Counted from the first letter of the stretch, positions 26,772-35,359 are shown. The stretch: DNA of 64,000 nucleotides from Sporosarcina sp. FSL K6-1508 (GCF_038007465.1 NZ_JBBOXF010000001.1:4289001-4353000); one strand, 5' to 3'. Numbers and translations: made by a program. The notes: generated by a model not told the origin, from the letters alone.

Positions 26772-27041
26772 ACATTCACTCTCCTTTCTGAGAAAGACGC
26801 AAGCGCCTGAGTAATTTTCAATGTGAGAAAAATTATACGTTAGTTTAAACTCGAATAGTTTAAATTGCATGTCCCAGCACACTATAGACTACTAGTAACG
26901 AAATCAAAGATACAACATAGAGGCTCCATTCATGTCGAGTTTATATTGCCCTATTCTATACTTCACTTCGTGTGTAATTCACGCTATTTCACGCTAGAAT
27001 TGAGCTTTTCGGGGATTATCCATATTTTTGTATCTTCAATT
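26772..27041. other. Intergenic region upstream of panE
   Basis: About 270 bp with no recognisable gene. The left end has a short family A arm (GACGCAAGCGCCTGAG near 26798). The rest is AT-rich; I see no convincing promoter for panE. Confidence 0.5.
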
Positions 27042-27073
27042 GAAAAGGCCCACCTCAACGGCGGACCTTTTTT
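27042..27073. terminator. Terminator downstream of the acyl-CoA carboxylase gene
   Basis: AAAAGGCCCACC, a short loop and GGCGGACCTTTTTT form an imperfect stem with A/T ends in both directions. It lies just past the carboxyltransferase stop at 27087. Confidence 0.7.
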
Positions 27074-27086
27074 ACTCTTACATTGA

Positions 27087-28637
27087 TTATACAGGATAGA
27101 CAGGATGTTTTCTTGGTGGCTGCGGAACATCTTTTGAACTGTAGAAACGATATCTGTCCGCAAGCACTTTTCTTAAGCTTGATGGGGCTACGATTTCATC
27201 GATGATCAATTCAGATGCCATCTTGTAAATATCAATTTCTTCCTTGTATTCCTTGTGCTTTTCCTGAACGAATGCAATCCGCTCTTTTGGATCTTCAATC
27301 GCTTCGATTTTATTCGAATAGACTGCATTTACCGCCGCTTCAGGTCCCATAACTGCAATTTGAGCAGTCGGAAGCGCAATACAGACATCCGGCTCGAAGG
27401 CTGGACCTGCCATCGCATAAAGACCAGCTCCATAGGCTTTGCGGACAATAACTGAGATTTTTGGCACAGTAGCCGAGCTCATTGCCATGATTAGTTTCGC
27501 TCCATGGCGAATGATTCCCGCCCGCTCAACTTTCGTCCCAATCATAAAGCCGGGAACGTCAGCTAGGAACAAGAGTGGAATCGAAAATGCATCACATAGA
27601 TTAATGAACTTTGTTGCTTTATCAGCCGAATCCACGAACAAGACTCCGCCTTTTACTTTCGGCTGATTGGCAATAATACCAACCGGCTGCCCTTCAATTC
27701 TAGCTAAACCTGTAATAATTTCGCCAGCAAATAGCTTCTTGACATCGAAGAAACTACCTTCATCAATCAATGCATCAATCGCTTCGTACATATCAAATGG
27801 CGCGTTTTGGTTTTCCGGAATGATTGCTTCAAGCGTCCGGCCTGCTTTCGCCTCCACCGATTCTTTTAAAGCCGGTTTTTCTGTGAAATTCGCAGGGAAA
27901 AACGATAGATAACGGCGGGCTTCTGCAATCGCTTCCTCTTCATTCATCGCAAGCACGTCGCCGCACCCACTAACTGAACAGTGCATGCGTGCTCCGCCCA
28001 TTTCTTCCAATGTTACTTTTTCACCGATTACTTTTTCGGCCATACGCGGTGAACCTAGATACATCGATGCATTTCCGTCCACCATAATAACGATATCGCA
28101 AAATGCGGGTATGTACGCACCACCTGCAGCTGAAGGACCGAATAGAATACAAATTTGCGGGATAAAACCCGATAATCTCACTTGGTTGTGGAATATCTTT
28201 CCTGCGCCGCGACGGTTCGGGAACATGTCAAGCTGATCTGTAATACGAGCTCCTGCTGAATCAACGAGATATAACATTGGTACACGATTCTTCTCTGCAA
28301 TTTCCTGGATGCGAATAATTTTCTCAACTGTACGGGCTCCCCATGACCCTGCCTTCACTGTTGAATCGTTCGCCATTACGCAGACTGTCTGACCGTTTAC
28401 TTTTCCCATGGCCGTAACGACACCATCCGCTGGTAAATCCCCCGCTTCACAGTTGGCAAACCTGCCGTCTTCTGTATACTCGCCATCATCAAAAAGAAGT
28501 TCCAGTCGATCACGGACAAAAATTTTGTTCTGTTCTTTTAACTTCTCATGGTATTTGGGATGACCCCCTGCAAAAATCCCCTGCAGTTTCGCTTCAAGTT
28601 TTTCATTGTAAGCTGTCTGTTCTGTCGCTTTAGTCAT
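27087..28637 (-). CDS. Acyl-CoA carboxylase carboxyltransferase subunit (YngE-like)
   Basis: 516 aa, both halves of a carboxyltransferase in one chain. Segments such as GSWGARTVEKIIRIQEIA, LVDSAGARITDQ, FGPSAAGGAYIPAFCD and RKAYGAGLYAMAGPAF are typical of propionyl-CoA and methylcrotonyl-CoA carboxylase beta subunits. It transfers the carboxyl group from biotin to an acyl-CoA. The biotin carrier and biotin carboxylase are encoded upstream (29007-30580). The substrate is not decided by sequence reading: the nearby hydratase suggests leucine or odd-chain acyl-CoA breakdown. Confidence 0.9.
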   Translation of the reverse strand: MTKATEQTAYNEKLEAKLQGIFAGGHPKYHEKLKEQNKIFVRDRLELLFDDGEYTEDGRFANCEAGDLPADGVVTAMGKVNGQTVCVMANDSTVKAGSWGARTVEKIIRIQEIAEKNRVPMLYLVDSAGARITDQLDMFPNRRGAGKIFHNQVRLSGFIPQICILFGPSAAGGAYIPAFCDIVIMVDGNASMYLGSPRMAEKVIGEKVTLEEMGGARMHCSVSGCGDVLAMNEEEAIAEARRYLSFFPANFTEKPALKESVEAKAGRTLEAIIPENQNAPFDMYEAIDALIDEGSFFDVKKLFAGEIITGLARIEGQPVGIIANQPKVKGGVLFVDSADKATKFINLCDAFSIPLLFLADVPGFMIGTKVERAGIIRHGAKLIMAMSSATVPKISVIVRKAYGAGLYAMAGPAFEPDVCIALPTAQIAVMGPEAAVNAVYSNKIEAIEDPKERIAFVQEKHKEYKEEIDIYKMASELIIDEIVAPSSLRKVLADRYRFYSSKDVPQPPRKHPVYPV

Positions 28638-28680
28638 TTATTGAACCCCTTTCGTCAACCATTTTCCCGCATTCCCTTAA

Positions 28681-28887
28681 TGTCTAGCTCCAGCGGCCAG
28701 ATGCTCGGGTCATAAGCCAGCCCAGCTAGGAAGGATTGAACTGCATCCTTCCCGGGCAAAGAACTCCGCTTCGTACCTGCACGATGCAGGACATGCAACC
28801 GTTGCCGCAGGACGCGGCGAACTTAGGTTGCCTTCCTTTTATCGTCTTTTGCCTGTCGCATCTAAGCAGGCCGCCTCCGCTTTTCTA
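28681..28887. repeat. Dispersed modular repeat, family A copy 3
   Basis: Starts TGTCTAGCTCCAGCGGCC and ends GGCCGCCTCCGCTTTTCTA. Between the arms it carries two extra modules: AGGAAGGATTGAACTGCATC (a hairpin module also at 41551) and a segment with TGCACGATGCAGGACATGCA. Confidence 0.85.
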
Positions 28888-29009
28888 TGTCTAGCTTCAG
28901 CGGCCAGATGCTCGGGTCATAAGCCAGCCCAGCTACGCGGCAAAAAAACTCCGCTTCTCCGGTCCGTCTTTTGCCTGTCGCATCTAAGCAGGCCGCCTCC
29001 GCTTTTCTA
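28888..29009. repeat. Dispersed modular repeat, family A copy 4 (tandem to copy 3)
   Basis: Same arms as copy 3 but without its two extra modules. Its last bases, CTTTTCTA, supply the TAG stop codon of the biotin carrier gene on the minus strand (29007-29009). Confidence 0.85.
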
Positions 29010-29222
29010 TGCTTCGATTGTAGCTAGAACGTCTTCTTCGTTAACGAAATCGCCGACTTGTACATTGATAGCTGTTACTTTACCAGCGGTTTCCGCTTCA
29101 ATCGGGATTTCCATCTTCATCGATTCGAGTACGATGATAACTTGTCCCGCCGTTACTTCTTCCCCTATCGCTGCGTTCACTGTAAATACTGTACCTGCCA
29201 TCGTTGATTTTAATGCTGTCAT
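29007..29222 (-). CDS. Biotin carboxyl carrier protein of an acyl-CoA carboxylase
   Basis: 71 aa single biotinyl domain. The biotin-accepting lysine is in ESMKME near residue 35, flanked by the two symmetric halves of the barrel (MAGTVFTVNAAIGEEVTAGQ and ETAGKVTAINVQVGDFVNEE). It shuttles carboxybiotin between the carboxylase (29219) and transferase (27087). It overlaps the biotin carboxylase gene by four bases. The stop codon is within a family A repeat, so the repeat inserted right at the gene's end. Confidence 0.92.
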   Translation of the reverse strand: MTALKSTMAGTVFTVNAAIGEEVTAGQVIIVLESMKMEIPIEAETAGKVTAINVQVGDFVNEEDVLATIEA

Positions 29223-30580
29223 TTTATTGTTTCCCCCTTTTGTTTAGCGCTCCATGTGGATAAAACCGCTGTCGAATAGTTACCTGCAATGAATTCCTCA
29301 GATTTCAAGAAAGTATTGAATAGCGGTATATTCGTTTTCAACCCTTCAATTTTCACTTTTGACAGGAAGTCTTGCGATTTTTTAATCGCTTCTTCCCGAG
29401 TTGGTGCGTGGACGATTACTTTTGAAATCAGCGGATCATAGAAAGGCGTCACTTTTCCACCTTCAACATATCCTGAGTCAATACGGATTCCCGTTGTATC
29501 TCCCCAATCAAGTTTCTGTATCGCACCCGGTGAAGGCATGAATTTGACTGGATCTTCCGCGTAAATACGGAACTCGATTGCATGGCCTGTCGATTTAATA
29601 GCCGCTTGATCAATCACAGGAAGCTTATTGCCGTTTGCAACTTCAAGCTGCCATTCTACAAGGTCAAATCCAGTCACTTCTTCAGTCACCGGATGTTCAA
29701 CTTGTAGTCTAGTATTCATTTCAAGAAAGTATAGTTCATTTTTTTCATCGACAATGAATTCGACTGTTCCCGCATTTTTATAAGAAACCGCTTTCGCTGC
29801 ATCCACTGCCGCTTTATAGAGACGTTGGCGCGCTTCTTCCGGTAAATGCGGTGAAGGTGATTCTTCAATTACTTTTTGATTACGCCGTTGTACCGAACAA
29901 TTACGTTCAAACAAATGGACAACATTTCCGAAATTGTCTCCAAAAATCTGCACTTCGATATGGCGTGCATCTGCTACGAACTTTTCAAGGAATACAACAT
30001 CATCTCCGAAATAAGTTTTCGCCCGAGTCTTTACAGATTGAAATTGTTGACTGAGCGCTTGCTCATTTTCACAGCGGACCATACCGATTCCGCCACCGCC
30101 AGCGCTCGCTTTTAACATAATCGGATAACCGATTTCAGTAGCAGCATGCATGGCATCTTCCAAAGAAGCGATTCCTTCATCCGTTCCAGGAACAACCGGC
30201 ACCCCTGCCGCTTTCATCGTTATACGAGAACCAATTTTGTCACCCATCTTATCAATCGTGTCTGCATCTGGCCCAATGAATTGAATTCCTGCGGCTTGTA
30301 CTTTACGTACAAATTCCGCGTTTTCTGATAAAAGCCCGTACCCCGGATGAATGCCATCCACTTTTGCACGAACCGCAATATCAATTATAGCGTCCGCTTT
30401 TAAATACGATTGCTGAACTTGTGCAGGCCCGAGCAAGAAGGCCTCATCAGCCGCTTTCACGAAAGGCATGTCCGCATCCGCTTCCGAATAGACAGCTACG
30501 GTGCTAACACCAAGACGTTTACAAGTCTTTATTATTCTAAGAGCGATTTCCCCACGATTCGCAATCAGTATTTTATCCAT
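29219..30580 (-). CDS. Biotin carboxylase subunit of an acyl-CoA carboxylase
   Basis: 453 aa ATP-grasp enzyme. Features are KILIANRGEIALRIIKTCK at the N-terminus, the glycine-rich KASAGGGGIGM loop near residue 160, FLEKFVADARHIEVQ, and EMNTRLQVEHPVTEE with the catalytic residues. It carboxylates biotin using bicarbonate and ATP. Together with the carrier and transferase it forms a dedicated acyl-CoA carboxylase like B. subtilis YngH/YngHB/YngE. The fatty-acid accBC of the same fold would normally be elsewhere, so I leave the symbol blank. Confidence 0.9.
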   Translation of the reverse strand: MDKILIANRGEIALRIIKTCKRLGVSTVAVYSEADADMPFVKAADEAFLLGPAQVQQSYLKADAIIDIAVRAKVDGIHPGYGLLSENAEFVRKVQAAGIQFIGPDADTIDKMGDKIGSRITMKAAGVPVVPGTDEGIASLEDAMHAATEIGYPIMLKASAGGGGIGMVRCENEQALSQQFQSVKTRAKTYFGDDVVFLEKFVADARHIEVQIFGDNFGNVVHLFERNCSVQRRNQKVIEESPSPHLPEEARQRLYKAAVDAAKAVSYKNAGTVEFIVDEKNELYFLEMNTRLQVEHPVTEEVTGFDLVEWQLEVANGNKLPVIDQAAIKSTGHAIEFRIYAEDPVKFMPSPGAIQKLDWGDTTGIRIDSGYVEGGKVTPFYDPLISKVIVHAPTREEAIKKSQDFLSKVKIEGLKTNIPLFNTFLKSEEFIAGNYSTAVLSTWSAKQKGETIK

Positions 30581-30788
30581 AATAATCCCCCAAGCGATTT
30601 GATGTGTATTTCTCCATCCCTCTTTAGTTTATACGATGAATGAAAGCGATTTCAACCTTTGTCTGAAAAAAACAGCTTTTCATGCCATTTCGACTAGTCA
30701 AATCAAGAAAAATAACAGCAGCAATATAACCTTTAATATTAAAATCGCCGTACATGTATGGACCATGTACGGCGGATTTTTAAGCTGT

Positions 30789-31547
30789 TTACTTTTTCGA
30801 TAAAAAACGATTTACTACTTCATGATGCGCTTCACTTTCCCAAAGGATAGAGCATTGGCGTGATTCTTCAATCATCCGGTCACGCATGAAATCAGCCGTC
30901 CATTTCCGAATGGCAATCGTCTTATAAGCACGGTGGACAGACGGATGATTCATGGACATTTTGGCAAGAAACTGTTTTAGGCCTTCTTCAGGTGTACCTT
31001 CAAAAACTTCAGTCGCCCATCCCGCTTCAAGCATTTGCTCGGCCGTATGCACTTCCGCTTCAGATAGCAAACGGAATACACGGTCATGCTTGCCATCTTT
31101 TTCAAACAGCAATGTCGCACCGCCCCAACCAGCCGTAATTGCCAGTGTCCCTTGAATGAAACCCGCTTTCGCAGTGGCAGAAACAATACGGTAATCACAA
31201 GCCGTGGCAATTTCACATCCGCCGCCAACAGCAGCACCATTGACAAGCGCAATCACAGGCATCGGCAATGTAGCCAGCCTGTACAAGAGCCCTGCCATTT
31301 TACTCAGCATCGGAAACGCCTCATCCGCTGTGCGCAAGCTGTGAAATTCGGATAAATCCCCGCCCGAACAGAACGCCCGATCCCCCGCACCTGTTATGAT
31401 GGCATATGCAATCTCCTCGTTGTTTTCGATACGATTCAGAAATTGTTCGAGGCCATCCATGACAGCATGATTAACTGCATTTCGCATTTCCGGGCGATCA
31501 ATTGTAAACGTAGCAAGTCCATCTTCGATAGTAATTGTGTAAGACAT
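30789..31547 (-). CDS. Enoyl-CoA hydratase/isomerase family protein
   Basis: 252 aa crotonase-fold protein. It has TFTIDRPEMRNAV near the N-terminus, the oxyanion-hole segments ITGAGDRAFCSGGDLSEFH and ALVNGAAVGGGCEIATACD, and a C-terminal trimerisation region. A hydratase or isomerase in acyl-CoA breakdown is likely; in B. subtilis yngF sits by the same carboxylase genes. The ATG at 31547 is chosen because GGGGGA lies 6-7 nt upstream; the frame continues to 31994 through repeat DNA, which I do not regard as coding. Confidence 0.87.
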   Translation of the reverse strand: MSYTITIEDGLATFTIDRPEMRNAVNHAVMDGLEQFLNRIENNEEIAYAIITGAGDRAFCSGGDLSEFHSLRTADEAFPMLSKMAGLLYRLATLPMPVIALVNGAAVGGGCEIATACDYRIVSATAKAGFIQGTLAITAGWGGATLLFEKDGKHDRVFRLLSEAEVHTAEQMLEAGWATEVFEGTPEEGLKQFLAKMSMNHPSVHRAYKTIAIRKWTADFMRDRMIEESRQCSILWESEAHHEVVNRFLSKK

Positions 31548-31615
31548 GTCCATTCCCCCGTTATATAAAATTCGAAATATAGATTTCCTTTCGATCCGCA
31601 TGGTTAAAGCAGTAA

Positions 31616-31736
31616 TTAGTAGCATGAAGAAAAATGCATTGTGCCAGTTACTGACACCATTCGCGCACTTCGAATTGTGGCAGCAGCTGGCGCCACACTC
31701 CGGGTACAAAAGGACACACTGAACAATCTCTAGAAG
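31616..31736. repeat. Dispersed palindromic repeat, family B copy 1
   Basis: Contains GTGCCAGTTACTG, CATTCGCGCACTTC, AATTGTGGCAGCAGCTGG and CCACACTC. It is aligned throughout with 34084-34175 with scattered substitutions, followed by ACTGAACAATCTCTAG, also at 14980. No reading frame is conserved between copies. Confidence 0.75.
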
Positions 31737-31822
31737 CATATAGGAGATAAAGATTCCTTTCAAATCCACTTCGGCGCTCGGGGATGCCGCACACCTAGTA
31801 AGACGCCTTCCGCTTTTCTTGT

Positions 31823-31942
31823 TGTCCAGCTCCAGCGGCCAGATGCTCGGGTCATAAGCCAGCCCGACTGTGCGGCAAAGAGCGCCGCTTCGCCGGTCCG
31901 TCTTATGCCTGTCGCATCTAAACGGCCGCTTCCGCTTTTCTA
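31823..31942. repeat. Dispersed modular repeat, family A copy 5
   Basis: GTCCAGCTCCAGCGGCCAGA at one end and GGCCGCTTCCGCTTTTCTA at the other, with a GCGGCAAAGAGCGCCGC hairpin core. It is preceded at 31790-31820 by another family A right arm. Confidence 0.83.
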
Positions 31943-31952
31943 TACAGAAAAA

Positions 31953-31983
31953 GGCTACCGTGAGCCATGGTCTCACGGTAGCC
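31953..31983. terminator. Terminator of rpmF
   Basis: GGCTACCGTGAG and CTCACGGTAGCC pair perfectly around a 7-nt loop. TTTTTCTG follows on the minus strand. It lies 19 nt past the rpmF stop. Confidence 0.88.
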
Positions 31984-32001
31984 TTCATAGGCAAATCTTA
32001 C

Positions 32002-32175
32002 TTATTCGCCTACAACTTCTTTTCCTTTGTAATGACCGCATGATTTACAAATGCGGTGAGCCAATTTGATTTCGCCACAGTTAGTACAAGTAGTCATTCC
32101 CGGTACTTGCAATTTATAATGCGTACGGCGCTTGTTTTTAACTGTTTTGGATGTTCTTCTTTTTGGTACAGCCAT
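32002..32175 (-). CDS. rpmF: 50S ribosomal protein L32
   Basis: 57 aa. MAVPKRRTSKTVKNKRRTHY is the conserved N-terminus, and the C-terminal zinc ribbon has paired cysteines CTNC and CKSC, so this is the zinc-binding form. The ATG at 32175 has AAGGAGGTG upstream; an earlier GTG is inside that site. It follows ylbN by 23 nt, as in most Firmicutes. Confidence 0.98.
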   Translation of the reverse strand: MAVPKRRTSKTVKNKRRTHYKLQVPGMTTCTNCGEIKLAHRICKSCGHYKGKEVVGE

Positions 32176-32198
32176 CTGGGGCACCTCCTTACGTTCGC

Positions 32199-32732
32199 CT
32201 ATTCGTCCTTGGATTCAAAGAACTTTGCCAAATCGGCAAGTCTAGGATCCACTTTCTTTTCCAGTTCCTCACGGAGTCTGGCATTATACACCTCGTCGGT
32301 CGCATATGACCAGCCTTTCCCTTCAGCCTCCTGCATATTTTCAGCATTTTCACTGAAAATTTGAAGCGGCACTTCAAGGAGGACGAGCTCCTCAAATACA
32401 GGGGTCGGATCGACTACCTCACCTACAACCGGATGAATTTCATCATCTGCTGCAAGAACTTCTTCGTCCCAGCTGAACTGTTCGTCAGCTTCGATCGAGA
32501 AGGGTAATTCGACGTCTTCCCATGTTCGTGAACAAGGCAATGTCAATGTACCTTCGAGCCGGAATCGGCATATCAATTTCTTGGAACCGATTGTACAACT
32601 CCCGGTCACTCGGACAGGCGTAATATTCCGGATTTCCGGATTCCGTTTTTTCACGGATTCAAGGTCGACAGCTTCGTCAAGCGGCATCGCACCTTGTCTG
32701 TATCTCTGCAATTGATGGATTGACCATTTCAT
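32199..32732 (-). CDS. ylbN: YceD/YlbN-family protein (DUF177)
   Basis: 177 aa. It has the paired-cysteine arrangement seen in DUF177 proteins (VTGSCTIGSKKLICRFRLEG, then CSRTW) and an acidic C-terminal half. The family is always upstream of rpmF and has been tied to 23S rRNA or ribosome assembly in some bacteria and plastids; the exact role is unsettled. The ATG at 32732 has GAGGTG 6 nt upstream. Its promoter (32760-32788) is a near-perfect sigma-A site. Confidence 0.9.
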   Translation of the reverse strand: MKWSIHQLQRYRQGAMPLDEAVDLESVKKRNPEIRNITPVRVTGSCTIGSKKLICRFRLEGTLTLPCSRTWEDVELPFSIEADEQFSWDEEVLAADDEIHPVVGEVVDPTPVFEELVLLEVPLQIFSENAENMQEAEGKGWSYATDEVYNARLREELEKKVDPRLADLAKFFESKDE

Positions 32733-32759
32733 GTCTATCACCTCAAGACAACAATGTTG

Positions 32760-32788
32760 ATTATATAATGGGCGAAAAGGGATGTCAA
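32760..32788 (-). promoter_or_regulatory. Sigma-A promoter of ylbN-rpmF
   Basis: Consensus TTGACA (32788-32783), 17-bp spacer, consensus TATAAT (32765-32760) on the minus strand. This is the best promoter match I see in the window, fitting a ribosomal-protein operon. Confidence 0.88.
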
Positions 32789-32797
32789 GATATTTTC

Positions 32798-32827
32798 TTG
32801 TCACTTAATCAGCCGCATAGGTATAAT
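32798..32827 (+). promoter_or_regulatory. Sigma-A promoter of ylbM
   Basis: TTGTCA (32798-32803), 18-bp spacer, TATAAT (32822-32827). It lies back-to-back with the ylbN promoter; the two -35 boxes are 9 bp apart. Confidence 0.7.
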
Positions 32828-32858
32828 TAATATTCATTGTAGCAAAGGAGTGACGGAT

Positions 32859-34079
32859 TTGAAAGCTTCAGGAATTATCGTCGAATATAACCCGTTCCAT
32901 AACGGACATCTTCACCATGCAGAACAAGCGAAAAAGTTGACTGGATCAGATATTGTCATTGCCGTTATGAGCGGTAATTTCCTTCAGCGAGGAGAACCCG
33001 CATTTGTTGATAAATGGGCTCGCGCTAGCATGGCATTAGAAAACGGTGTAGACATCGTTTTAGAGCTTCCTTACGCATTCGCGACATCTAATGCGCCCTC
33101 CTTCGCTCGAGGCGCCATCGGCCTGTTAGATGCTGCTCAGTGTAGCGCATTTTGCTTTGGCAGCGAAGATGGTGAAGTGGAACCATTCGAGCGAAGTCTC
33201 CGCCTGATCGAACAAGCCGGTGATAATTATGAACAGATTGTGAAAGAAGCGGTCGGCCGCGGTCTCAGTTATCCAAAAGCCTTAAATGAGGCCTATACCA
33301 AGGTAGCCAATTCCTCAACAAACGAAGAACCGCTTGCCGATCTTTCAAAGCCAAACAATATTTTAGGTTTTCATTACATGGAAGCCGCCGCTATTAGCGG
33401 GTCCACAATGAAAGGTGTTACAATTCCGCGCATTGTCGCTCAATACCATGATGATGCCGTAGAAGGAAACCGGATTGCGAGTGCAACGGGAATTCGAAAA
33501 TCCTTTTTCGGATCAGATACACTCGGAGCGGTTACAGACTTCATCCCAGATGCAACACAGGCCATCCTGCTCGATTGGCAAGCGGAAAATCAATCATTCG
33601 GGAGCTGGCCGTCTTTCTATCCAATGCTTCGTTTTACGATTTTACGGGAAGGACCCGAACGTCTCGCAATGATTGCGGATGTAACAGAAGGGATTGAGAA
33701 TCTGTTGTACCGTGCAGCAGCTAATAACGGGACATTTGAGGATTTCATGAATGAAGTAAAATCCAAACGGTATACCTGGACCCGGATCCAGCGTATGCTC
33801 ACACATGTATTCACAGGCTTCACGTACGCTAAACGGAACAGTATGAAAACGCCCTCCTATTTACGGTTGCTCGGCATGACTGGAGCTGGAAGGTTATATT
33901 TGAATGAACATAAAAAAAGGCTGAAGCTTCCTCTTGTGAGCAAAGCAGCTGCCTTTTCAAATCCTTCACTTGATTTCGATATACATGCATCGGATATGTA
34001 TGGACTTGGAATCGGAAGCGGGACATCTAGTTCCCGAATCGGTGTCGATTATCATACACACCCTATCATCGTTCATTGA
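32859..34079 (+). CDS. ylbM: tRNA(Met) cytidine acetate ligase (TmcAL, YlbM)
   Basis: About 406 aa. The nucleotidyltransferase motif GIIVEYNPFHNGHLHHAEQA is at the N-terminus, followed by VMSGNFLQRGEPAFVDKWAR. TmcAL activates acetate with ATP and makes N4-acetylcytidine at the wobble position of elongator tRNA-Met, as shown for the B. subtilis protein. The start is TTG at 32859, with AAAGGAG 8 nt upstream; a GTG at 32850 overlaps that site. It is divergent from ylbN-rpmF. Confidence 0.93.
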   Translation: MKASGIIVEYNPFHNGHLHHAEQAKKLTGSDIVIAVMSGNFLQRGEPAFVDKWARASMALENGVDIVLELPYAFATSNAPSFARGAIGLLDAAQCSAFCFGSEDGEVEPFERSLRLIEQAGDNYEQIVKEAVGRGLSYPKALNEAYTKVANSSTNEEPLADLSKPNNILGFHYMEAAAISGSTMKGVTIPRIVAQYHDDAVEGNRIASATGIRKSFFGSDTLGAVTDFIPDATQAILLDWQAENQSFGSWPSFYPMLRFTILREGPERLAMIADVTEGIENLLYRAAANNGTFEDFMNEVKSKRYTWTRIQRMLTHVFTGFTYAKRNSMKTPSYLRLLGMTGAGRLYLNEHKKRLKLPLVSKAAAFSNPSLDFDIHASDMYGLGIGSGTSSSRIGVDYHTHPIIVH

Positions 34080-34083
34080 TGAT

Positions 34084-34175
34084 AGAAAAACGCATCGTGC
34101 CAGTTACCGCCGTCATTTGTGCCCTTCAAATTGTGGCAGTAGCTGGAACCACACTCTGAAAAGAGAAGTCCACAC
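34084..34175. repeat. Dispersed palindromic repeat, family B copy 2
   Basis: GTGCCAGTTACCG, AATTGTGGCAGTAGCTGG and CCACACTCTG align with family B copy 1 at 31.6 kb. GCCAG-TTAC and GTGGCAG-AGCTGG parts can pair imperfectly. It fills the 104-bp gap between the convergent ylbM and ylbL genes and may act as a terminator for either. Confidence 0.75.
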
Positions 34176-34183
34176 TAAGCAAT

Positions 34184-35230
34184 TTATTTCTCTTCCAAAG
34201 TCGCTAAATAATCAAGTGCATCGTCTACCGTTGTCACCGGCACGATTTTCATTTTCGTGCCGATTTTCTCTGCCATTTTTACGGCTTCTTCGTAATTTGT
34301 CAGTATCCCTGGATTCGCCGTCCTGACGTCTTCAGGTAAATCATCTGCTGGTGCAAAGAATATTTCTACGTCTTGGCGGGATGCCGCTATCACTTTAAAG
34401 TCTGCTCCGCCAATCCTACCGACAGTTCCATCCTCCAACATTTCTCCCGTTCCAGCGATGTTATATCCTTTTGTGAGGTCTTCATCAAGCAATTGATTCA
34501 TGATTTCAAGTGTAAACATCAGTCCCGCAGACGGTCCGCCTATATTCGATGTTTTGAATTCAACTTCAGGGTCTGTCGTAAGCGTTCGGTCTTCCTCGAA
34601 CTCTACACCGAGTCCAGCTCGACCATTACTTTTAGGTATTTCTTTTAAAGTAACTGTCACATCCAACCGCTTATCCTCTCTGACCAATGAAATCTCGACG
34701 ACATCACCCATTTTCTTGTCCCCGATAAGCGTAACGAACTGTCCGGATTCGTTTAATTCAATTCCGTCGATCGCGCGGATTTTATCGCCTGCTTCTAAAA
34801 TATCGGCTGACGCTCCTGCGTCGAGGACCCGCGTGACAAAGACACCATCATACTGGATGTCAACAGGAATCCCCGCTTTTTCGAAAGCAACGGTAATTGC
34901 ATTGAACTGTGAACCAGTCATTAATTTCTTCTGACGTATATTATATTCCTTATCATTTTCTCCATTTCTTCTTACATTTTCAGCTGGAAGAAGCTTTTTC
35001 TTATCCGTAAATTTCGATAAGACATAAGAAACCGGTGTCGCTTTTGAAACGGAAATTGTCATAAGACTGAACGTCCCATCGTCATCAACATCTCCTCCTA
35101 CCACTTCGACGAGTGGATCCAAGTCATATGCTCCTCCTGGCTGCGATATATAAGAATCTAGCGGGTAAACGAGCAAAATAGCAATAATGACAAGCAAAAC
35201 ACCTATTATGCCGAATCTTTTCTTTCTCAT
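34184..35230 (-). CDS. ylbL: YlbL, PDZ and Lon-type (S16) serine protease
   Basis: 348 aa. An N-terminal membrane segment (FGIIGVLLVIIAILLVYPL) is followed by a PDZ domain (about residues 105-195, GVFVTRVLDAGASADILEAG) and a Lon-like S16 peptidase domain. That domain has the Ser motif NIGGPSAGLMFTLE and the Lys in GADFKVIAA. The active site faces outside the cell. In B. subtilis YlbL helps degrade the division inhibitor YneA; that link is inferred here. The ATG at 35230 follows GAGGTG. Confidence 0.93.
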   Translation of the reverse strand: MRKKRFGIIGVLLVIIAILLVYPLDSYISQPGGAYDLDPLVEVVGGDVDDDGTFSLMTISVSKATPVSYVLSKFTDKKKLLPAENVRRNGENDKEYNIRQKKLMTGSQFNAITVAFEKAGIPVDIQYDGVFVTRVLDAGASADILEAGDKIRAIDGIELNESGQFVTLIGDKKMGDVVEISLVREDKRLDVTVTLKEIPKSNGRAGLGVEFEEDRTLTTDPEVEFKTSNIGGPSAGLMFTLEIMNQLLDEDLTKGYNIAGTGEMLEDGTVGRIGGADFKVIAASRQDVEIFFAPADDLPEDVRTANPGILTNYEEAVKMAEKIGTKMKIVPVTTVDDALDYLATLEEK

Positions 35231-35359
35231 TTTGGCACACCTCCGTTAATAGCCTGTACTTTCTTTACATATATATAAGTGTAGCACCAAAAAAAGACTG
35301 ACAAAAGATTTATTACTATTTTTTGTCGTACTGCTTGGTGGTCGAAAGGAGTGAAGTGC

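Noticed and set aside
26883..27040. Small gene between panE and the carboxylase
   Set aside because: The open frames there lack ribosome-binding sites and recognisable motifs.
31548..31994. N-terminal extension of the enoyl-CoA hydratase
   Set aside because: The extra 149 residues are translated family A and B repeat DNA, and the ribosome-binding site fits the downstream ATG at 31547.
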